Below, in pieces: positions 58,621 through 64,000 of a stretch of 64,000 nt of DNA. A model generated the notes under the pieces. The model saw nothing but the letters and a program-made list of their open reading frames with translations. It searched no databases and was not told the DNA's origin. Location of the stretch: assembly GCF_008806345.1 (NCBI RefSeq), contig NZ_VZZJ01000007.1, positions 62,001 to 126,000 on the forward strand, in the 5' to 3' direction. The position numbers and the translations under genes are program-made. The DNA comes from Methylobacterium planeticum. GTDB taxonomy: Bacteria > Pseudomonadota > Alphaproteobacteria > Rhizobiales > Beijerinckiaceae. The first letter of the stretch is position 1, and the number at the start of each line of letters is the position of its first letter.

Positions 58621-58627
58621 GGCGGCC

Positions 58628-60376
58628 TCACTCCGCGGCCGGCTCCAACCAGGGGCGCAGCCCGTCCGCCGCGATGCGCTGCGCCGCGTGCCGGTAGCCG
58701 ATCTCCGCCACGGCCGCGTAGGCGGCCCAGTCGCGCAGGTCGATGCCGGCGAGCGGCGGACGCAGGACCACGGCGGCGCGCTCCTTGGCCATCGCGGCCT
58801 GGGCATCGCTCGACACCGTCGCGGCCCGCAGCAGCAGCTGCGCGATGCCGGGCGTGGCTTGCGGCACGCCGAGGAGGCGCCGGATCATGCGGCCGCGCCA
58901 GGAGCGCATCGGCATCCGCGCGAAGGCGAGGTCGCTGCCGACGTCGACGGCGAGCACGCGGCCCCGCTCCAGGTCGGCGAGGAGGTCCGCCGGCAGGTTG
59001 TTCATGGTCCCGCCGTCGACGAGCACGCCGTCCTCGGCGATGACAGGGGGCAGCAGGCCCGGGATCGCGATGCTGGCGCGCAGGGCGCCGACGAGGTCGC
59101 CGCGGGTATGGACCATGGCGGCCCCGGTCGTCAGGTTCGCCGAGACGCAGAGGAAGGGAAGCCACAGATCCTCGATCCGGACCTGTCCGAAATGCTGGCG
59201 CAGGCGGGTGTCGACCTTGAGGCCGCGGGTGAGGGAGAGGACCGGCAGCGTGTAGTCGTTGAGGGGCGAGCTCGAGACGAAGGCCTCGAGGATGTGGGCC
59301 TGGATCTCGTCGAGGCTCCAGCCCATCGCGATGCTGGCACCCACCACCGCCCCGATGCTGGTGCCGCCGACGAAATCGATCGGATAATCCGCCTCGCGCA
59401 GCGCCCGCAGCACGCCGAGATGCGCGAAACCGCGCGCCCCGCCCCCGCCGAGCACGAGGCCGTGCGCCCGCCCGCTGACCAGCCGGCCGAGGCGCGCGTG
59501 GTCCGCGGCCCGGCCCGCCCGGACCTGATGGTGCATGGCGACGCCGAGGGCGTCGATGGCGGGGTCCGGCGCCCGGGGCACCGCCGCATCGGCGGCCTGC
59601 TCGATCACGAGATCGCAGCGCCGCCAGCCGTCCGGCGTGCCGAGGTCGACGCCCTGGAGCGCCGGGAAGGGCGGCTGGCCGGGCGCGGCGAGGAGCAGCA
59701 CGTGGTCCGCCCGCCGCAGGCAGAGCCGGGTCCAGGCGCAGACCGGATCGTCGGCGGCGTAGACGACGCGCCCGTGCTCGGTCTCGTAGGCGTGGAACCA
59801 GGTCTCGTCGGCATGTTCCGGCCAGGCGGCGAGGCAGCCGGTGCGGGCGCCGAGGGCGCCCGCGAGGCTGTGGCCGAAGCCTGCGGCGGAGACCCCCGGC
59901 GTCACGCCGACCACCGCGAAGGTCATCGGCCGGTGCGGCGCGGCGCGGGCCGCGCCGCTGCGCAGCCGGTCGGCGAGGAGGCGGGCGAAGTAGAGCATCG
60001 CGCTCGGGTGCCGCGCCGCGATCTCGTCGAAGGCCTCCCGGCTCAGGCGCAGGAGGAGCGAGTCGCGCAGCACCGTGGCGGTCGCCGAGCGCGGCCCGTT
60101 CGACAGGAGCGCGACCTCGCCCACGGTCTCGGGGGGATACAGGCGGGCGATTCGCCGGATCAGGCCGGAGGCCGGATCGTGGTTCGCGACGCCGACCGCG
60201 CCCGAGACCAGCACGTAGAGGCTGTCGGCCTCCTCGCCCTCTTCGAACAGCACCCGGCCGCCCGCGATCGCGATGGGCTCGAGGCGGTCCCGGAGGGCGT
60301 CCGCCGTCACGGGGTCGAGGCTGTCGAGGAAGGGGACCCGGTAGGCGGTCCGCGCCAGGGTCTCGGCCGCGCTCAT
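58628..60376 (-). CDS. Patatin-like phospholipase with N-terminal cNMP-binding domain
   Basis: A 582-aa NTE-type enzyme. Residues 15-135 form a cNMP-binding roll (GRVLFEEGEEADSLYVLVSG). From about 305 the patatin domain shows the oxyanion loop GLVLGGGGARGFAHLGVLRA, nucleophile GGTSIGAVVGAS (Ser340) and the dyad Asp in DGGTMNNLPADLL. It probably cleaves membrane lipids when the nucleotide domain is engaged. It overlaps the upstream DUF3095 gene by 4 bp. Confidence 0.9.
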   Translation of the reverse strand: MSAAETLARTAYRVPFLDSLDPVTADALRDRLEPIAIAGGRVLFEEGEEADSLYVLVSGAVGVANHDPASGLIRRIARLYPPETVGEVALLSNGPRSATATVLRDSLLLRLSREAFDEIAARHPSAMLYFARLLADRLRSGAARAAPHRPMTFAVVGVTPGVSAAGFGHSLAGALGARTGCLAAWPEHADETWFHAYETEHGRVVYAADDPVCAWTRLCLRRADHVLLLAAPGQPPFPALQGVDLGTPDGWRRCDLVIEQAADAAVPRAPDPAIDALGVAMHHQVRAGRAADHARLGRLVSGRAHGLVLGGGGARGFAHLGVLRALREADYPIDFVGGTSIGAVVGASIAMGWSLDEIQAHILEAFVSSSPLNDYTLPVLSLTRGLKVDTRLRQHFGQVRIEDLWLPFLCVSANLTTGAAMVHTRGDLVGALRASIAIPGLLPPVIAEDGVLVDGGTMNNLPADLLADLERGRVLAVDVGSDLAFARMPMRSWRGRMIRRLLGVPQATPGIAQLLLRAATVSSDAQAAMAKERAAVVLRPPLAGIDLRDWAAYAAVAEIGYRHAAQRIAADGLRPWLEPAAE

Positions 60377-61545
60377 GCGGCGCCGGCCCCGAGCTTGCGC
60401 TTGAGTTGGGCCGCGGCCCCCGCGTAGCCGCCCTCGCCGCCATCGACGAAGTGGACATGGCCGCTTCCGAGCCGGTCGGGGGTGAAGCAGGTCACGACGG
60501 CCGATCCCTGGCGGACGAGGCCGTAATGCAGGAGCCCGTCCGCCTCGGCCTGCGCGAGGCGCGCCTCGATCGCCCGCGCCGTCTCGGGCGTGGCGTCGAT
60601 CGTCATGCGCAGGCCGTCGTCGTATTTCCGGTAATCGGCGTTGGCGACGAGCTCGCGGAGATAGGTCGGGGCCGAGAAGCCCGGGACCGAGAGGCGCACC
60701 CGGAAGGCCAGGAACGAGGCGAGCGCCCCGGCGAGGCGCCGCCCCCGCGCGAGGAGATCCCGCAGGTGCCCGCCCCGCGCCGGCCTCAGCGCGACGGCGC
60801 CCGGGCGCCAGCCGAGATCCGGCCCGGCCTCCGGCAGCGGGCGCCCGAGGCGCGGGTCGGCCTGGACGAGCCCGATCACCGCAGCGAGGGTCCGCCGCAG
60901 CGCCGCCGCGTCGCCGCCCGCCCGCGGCACGACGATCAGCGACAGGATGAGGCCGTTCTGCGCCCGTGACGCCTCGAAGCGGCAGGACAATCCGGTGAGG
61001 TCCGGCTCCGTGCCGGGGGGCGCCGCCGGCAGGGCGTTGAGCCCGCCCTTGAGGGCCGCCTCCGCCCAGGCCAGGCCGCCGCCCCGGATCATCGCGTAGG
61101 CGACGTCGGGCGAGGGGGCGTAGCGCGCCACGCGGACGTCGTGGCCGGCCTCCCGCACGGTGCGCACGGGGATCAGGGCGGCGCGCAGGTCGAGGTCGAG
61201 ACGCTCGCGCACGAAGGTGATGCAGGCCGACAGAACCGGGGCGGCGACCCGCTCCTCGCCCGGCGCCAGGAGGAAGCTCGCCCCGTCGCCGCCGAACACG
61301 AACGGGATCTCGGTGTCCGGCAGGGCGTTGCGCATCGCCGCGATGACGGCCGCGGCGGCGTAGTTCACCGCGCGGTAGCGCCCCGCCCCGATCGCCCGGG
61401 TCGAGCCGACGATGTCGCAGAGCCCGATCGTCCAGCCGGACGGAACGGGCCGAAACCGCGCCTCGTCGAGGACGTCGTCGAACCGCGCCAGGACGGGAAG
61501 ATCCGCGTAGCGGAACCTGGCCTCCTCGGGCGTCCGCGTGAGCAT
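60373..61545 (-). CDS. DUF3095 protein, class III nucleotidyl cyclase-like
   Basis: A 390-aa protein. WTIGLCDIVGSTRAI places an Asp at residue 44 and FVFGGDGASFLL another at 87, the spacing of the two metal-binding aspartates in class III cyclases. Other DUF3095 landmarks are VAYAMIRGGGLAWAEAALKG and YRKYDDGLRMTIDATPE. Whether it makes a cyclic nucleotide is unknown. The overlap with a cNMP-domain phospholipase gene suggests a signal-producer/effector pair. Confidence 0.8.
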   Translation of the reverse strand: MLTRTPEEARFRYADLPVLARFDDVLDEARFRPVPSGWTIGLCDIVGSTRAIGAGRYRAVNYAAAAVIAAMRNALPDTEIPFVFGGDGASFLLAPGEERVAAPVLSACITFVRERLDLDLRAALIPVRTVREAGHDVRVARYAPSPDVAYAMIRGGGLAWAEAALKGGLNALPAAPPGTEPDLTGLSCRFEASRAQNGLILSLIVVPRAGGDAAALRRTLAAVIGLVQADPRLGRPLPEAGPDLGWRPGAVALRPARGGHLRDLLARGRRLAGALASFLAFRVRLSVPGFSAPTYLRELVANADYRKYDDGLRMTIDATPETARAIEARLAQAEADGLLHYGLVRQGSAVVTCFTPDRLGSGHVHFVDGGEGGYAGAAAQLKRKLGAGAA

Positions 61546-61743
61546 CGCACCTGACCCCATGGGCCTCCCGTGCGGGGCGCGTCGAGGCCCCCCTCCCTGC
61601 ATGCCAGCCTATCAGCCCATCGCCGCGAAGGCGCGTGCCTTCTCGCCTTCACCCGCATCGGTCCGATGGTTACGTCCCGGCGGATCGCGGGGCCCGCCGG
61701 GCCGTTGACGAGGCGATACCTCGTCCGGCGCCGGAGGGTTGTC

Positions 61744-62445
61744 GTGGCGCAGTTCGCCCGCCAGCGCGCCCACATGGTCGCGCGCCAGATCGCGGCGCGC
61801 GGCCTCACCGATGCGCGGTTGCTCGCGGCCGTCCGGGCGGTCCCGCGCGAGTGCTTCGTGCCCCCGCACCTGCGCGCCTTCGCCTACGAGGACGGACCGC
61901 TGCCGATCGCGGCCGGGCAGACCATCTCGCAGCCCTACATCGTCGCGCTGATGATCGATGCGGCGGCCCTGGCGCCGGGGGACCGGGTGCTCGAGATCGG
62001 CGCGGGGTCCGGCTACGCCGCGGCGGTGATGAGCCGCCTCGCGGCCGAGATCCTCGCCGTCGAGCGCCACGCGCTGCTGGCCGAGGAGGCGCGCCGATGC
62101 CTGGGGCGGCTCGGCTACGGCAACGTCGCGGTCCGCCACGGCGACGGCACCCTCGGCTGGCCGGAGGCGGCGCCCTTCGACGCCATCGTGGTCGCGGCCG
62201 GGGGCCCGGAGGTGCCCGGGCCGCTCCGCCGTCAGCTTCGGATCGGGGGACGCCTCGTGATGCCGGTGGGCGCGCGGCCGGGCAGCCAGCGCCTCGTGCG
62301 GCTGCTGCGTCGGGGAGAGGAGGATTTCAGCGAGGATGCGCTGGGGCTCGTCAGCTTCGTTCCGCTGATCGGAGCCGAGGGCTGGGCGGAGGATCCCGCC
62401 CGACGGGACGCGGGCCGGTATCAGGCCCGCTCGGAGGTCGAGTAG
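61744..62445 (+). CDS. pcm: Protein-L-isoaspartate O-methyltransferase
   Basis: A 233-aa SAM enzyme that repairs isoaspartate. The PIMT motif GQTISQPYIVALMIDAA and SAM loop VLEIGAGSGYAAAVMSRL are intact, followed by DAIVVAAGGPEVPGPLRRQL. GTG 61744 is chosen because GGAGG lies 6 bp upstream; an ATG at 61666 would add a basic tail. Divergent from the DUF3095 gene. Confidence 0.9.
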   Translation: MAQFARQRAHMVARQIAARGLTDARLLAAVRAVPRECFVPPHLRAFAYEDGPLPIAAGQTISQPYIVALMIDAAALAPGDRVLEIGAGSGYAAAVMSRLAAEILAVERHALLAEEARRCLGRLGYGNVAVRHGDGTLGWPEAAPFDAIVVAAGGPEVPGPLRRQLRIGGRLVMPVGARPGSQRLVRLLRRGEEDFSEDALGLVSFVPLIGAEGWAEDPARRDAGRYQARSEVE

Positions 62446-62543
62446 GACGGCGCCCGGGCGGCCCCGGTGTTCTGCTCGGCGAGCCGGCGGTCGAGCTCGC
62501 GCAGGATCGTGCATTTCGCCCGCAGGGCGTTCGAGCGCTTCAT
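62421..62543 (-). CDS. Micro-gene 1 (40 aa), overlapping the pcm 3' end
   Basis: Reads MKRSNALRAKCTILRELDRR then LAEQNTGAARAPSYSTSERA. Basic and helical, with GAGGAGGCC directly before the ATG. It overlaps the last 25 bp of pcm on the other strand. The strong ribosome site and the adjacent micro-gene support expression. Function unknown. Confidence 0.45.
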   Translation of the reverse strand: MKRSNALRAKCTILRELDRRLAEQNTGAARAPSYSTSERA

Positions 62544-62553
62544 CCTGGCCTCC

Positions 62554-62679
62554 TCAGGCGCGGGCGACGCGGGGGTGGCGGACCACCACGGCCGGAGCCT
62601 CGCGCGGAACGGGCGGCAGGTCCGGGTACCACATCGTCACCCGCGTGCCGGCCCTGGAATCAATGATCGTGAGGGTCAT
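62554..62679 (-). CDS. Micro-gene 2 (41 aa)
   Basis: Reads MTLTIIDSRAGTRVTMWYPD then LPPVPREAPAVVVRHPRVAR. GGAGACGACG precedes the ATG. It lies 10 bp before micro-gene 1, so the two are likely one transcript. No family recognised. Confidence 0.45.
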   Translation of the reverse strand: MTLTIIDSRAGTRVTMWYPDLPPVPREAPAVVVRHPRVARA

Positions 62680-63089
62680 CGTCGTCTCCACTCGTGATGC
62701 CCACAGGTTCGCCCGGTTTGCCGCCGGCGACTGTGAGCGGTCTCACGCATGGAGAGGATTCGAGACCGCCCACCCCGGTTTCGTCCCGATATGGGGATCC
62801 GCTGCCCGCGAAGCAGGTCCGCGGGCCGACGTTGCGCGGCCCGCGGTTACATCGAAGCCGCGTCGTTTCCGGTTGGATCGGTGTTTATTCTTGTCGCCTC
62901 TCCTCGCGCGGGCCAAGATCGCGCCGTGGCGGCCAGCCTTCAACGAGAGCCGTCCCGAGAGCCATGGACTGTCGACGCTCCGGGACATCGATCCCGGCGA
63001 CATCCCGCACGAGCTTCGCGCCTGGACCGCACCCTCGCGGCGGCGTGGGAGCTGGGGCTCTGGCAGAGAAACCCTGGAGGAAACCACAG
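62680..63089. other. 410-bp gap upstream of the second substrate-binding protein
   Basis: No convincing gene. It should hold the promoter of the ABC transporter gene and that of the micro-genes. Confidence 0.5.
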
Positions 63090-64000
63090 ATGACACGACG
63101 CAATGGTCTGGCGCTCGCCGCGGCGCTGGCGGGCACGTTGACGCTGCCGCTCGGTGCCCACGCCCAGGACGCGGCCTTCTCGGGCGGCACGATCAAGCTC
63201 GGCATCCTGAACGACCAATCCGGCACCTATGCCGAGTTCGGCGGGCGCTCCTCCGTCGAGGCGGCCAAGATGGCGGTGGAGGATTTCGGCGGCAAGCTCA
63301 ACAACATCCCGATCGAGATCCTCAACGCCGACCACCAGAACAAGCCCGACATCGCCTCCTCGATCGCTCGGCAATGGTACGACCGGGACGGCGTCGACGC
63401 GATCATGGACCTGACCACCTCGTCGGTCGCGCTCGCCGTCCAGGGCCTGTCCAAGGACAAGAAGAAGATCACCATGGTGACGGGCGCCGCCACGAGCGAG
63501 CTCACCGGCAAGCAATGCACGCCCTACGGCTTCCACTGGGCCTACGACACCCGCGCCCTCGCGGTCGGCACCGGCGGCGCGCTGGTGCAGCAGGGGGGCG
63601 ACACCTGGTTCTTCCTCACCGCCGACTACGCCTTCGGCTATTCCCTGGAGGAGGAGACCAGCCGCTACGTGAAGTCGAAGGGCGGCAAGGTCGTGGGCGC
63701 CGTCCGCCATCCCCTGGCGGCGCAGGATTACTCGTCCTTCCTGCTCCAGGCGCAGGGGTCGGGCGCCAAGGTGATCGGGCTCGCCAACGCGGGCAACGAC
63801 ACCGCGAACACCATCAAGCAGGCCTCGGAATTCGGCATCTCCGAGGGCAACCAGCGCCTCGCCGCCCTGCTCTTCACCCTCGCCGAGGTGCACGGGCTCG
63901 GCCTCAAGGTGGCGCAGGGCCTGACCCTGACCGAGGGCTGGTACTGGGACCTCAACGACGAGACCCGCGCCTTCGGGCAGCGCTTCATGAAGCGCACCGG
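63090..64000 (+). CDS. ABC transporter substrate-binding protein, branched-chain amino-acid type (incomplete)
   Basis: At least 303 residues, cut by the window end. A signal peptide (RRNGLALAAALAGTLTLPLG, cleaved near AHA-Q) precedes a type I binding fold: IKLGILNDQSGTYAEFGGRS, VDAIMDLTTSSVALAVQG and ADYAFGYSLEEETSRYVKSK. It resembles the LivK-like proteins of urea/amide/aromatic transporters more than the livK in this window. CTGGAGGAAACC precedes the ATG. Permease genes would lie beyond 64000. Confidence 0.9.
   Translation, partial: MTRRNGLALAAALAGTLTLPLGAHAQDAAFSGGTIKLGILNDQSGTYAEFGGRSSVEAAKMAVEDFGGKLNNIPIEILNADHQNKPDIASSIARQWYDRDGVDAIMDLTTSSVALAVQGLSKDKKKITMVTGAATSELTGKQCTPYGFHWAYDTRALAVGTGGALVQQGGDTWFFLTADYAFGYSLEEETSRYVKSKGGKVVGAVRHPLAAQDYSSFLLQAQGSGAKVIGLANAGNDTANTIKQASEFGISEGNQRLAALLFTLAEVHGLGLKVAQGLTLTEGWYWDLNDETRAFGQRFMKRT

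Noticed and set aside
58628..61545. Calling the DUF3095/patatin pair a CBASS or Pycsar system outright
   Set aside because: DUF3095 is not a known CD-NTase or PycC, and no other defence gene is next to it, so it is reported only as a candidate.

Overview
The window is about 70% G+C with alphaproteobacterial gene content: Mg-type hemB, bpt, an rluD-rpoH pair, an ldtR-like MarR regulator, DUF374-waaA-lpxK and a livHMGFK operon. Three tandem genes encode 29-residue PqqA precursors of the type known from methylotrophs. A Methylobacterium or close relative fits best. This is inferred from memory of gene families; no search was run. No rRNA, CRISPR array, intact insertion sequence or phage was seen. 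One tRNA gene, tRNA-Glu(CTC), is present.

Layout. 0-4 kb: a His-rich secreted protein and a translation-coupled nucleoside salvage operon (cdd, PNP, deoC, deoA). 4-10 kb: DUF2093, a LysE-type exporter, the lipid A/KDO set (DUF374-waaA-lpxK), an orphan VIT-type metal transporter behind a 15-bp dyad, and a phosphoesterase. 10-16.3 kb: the livHMGF + small membrane protein + livK operon. 16.3-23 kb: an accessory-looking stretch of small hypothetical genes, including two paralogous 48-49 aa membrane peptides, a diguanylate cyclase and a recombinase remnant. 23-28 kb: a cNMP-binding/thioredoxin-reductase-like fusion, a 900-residue multi-domain glycosyltransferase and tRNA-Glu. 28-42 kb: housekeeping genes (rluD, rpoH, purA, a D-amino-acid-aminotransferase-like gene, purB, bpt, RDD, hemB, a 3-hydroxyisobutyryl-CoA hydrolase, ldtR), with a TonB-receptor remnant between purB and bpt. 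42.4-42.8 kb: three tandem pqqA genes with no pqqBCDE in the window. 43-45 kb: mgtE and a decayed histidine kinase. 45.4-52.7 kb: a divergent tetronate (L-threonate/D-erythronate) catabolic cluster under a LacI-family regulator with two palindromic operators. 53.9-58.6 kb: a cobalt-type nitrile hydratase operon followed by a ferredoxin/ferredoxin reductase/P450 set. 58.6-61.5 kb: a DUF3095 (class III cyclase-like) gene overlapping a cNMP-domain patatin phospholipase. 61.7-64 kb: pcm, two micro-genes and the start of a second ABC substrate-binding protein, cut by the window end.

The best candidates for unusual biology are the orphan triple pqqA array, the cyclase-like/cNMP-patatin overlapping pair, the nitrile hydratase/P450 neighbourhood, the orphan VIT protein with its dyad, and the duplicated small membrane peptide family.
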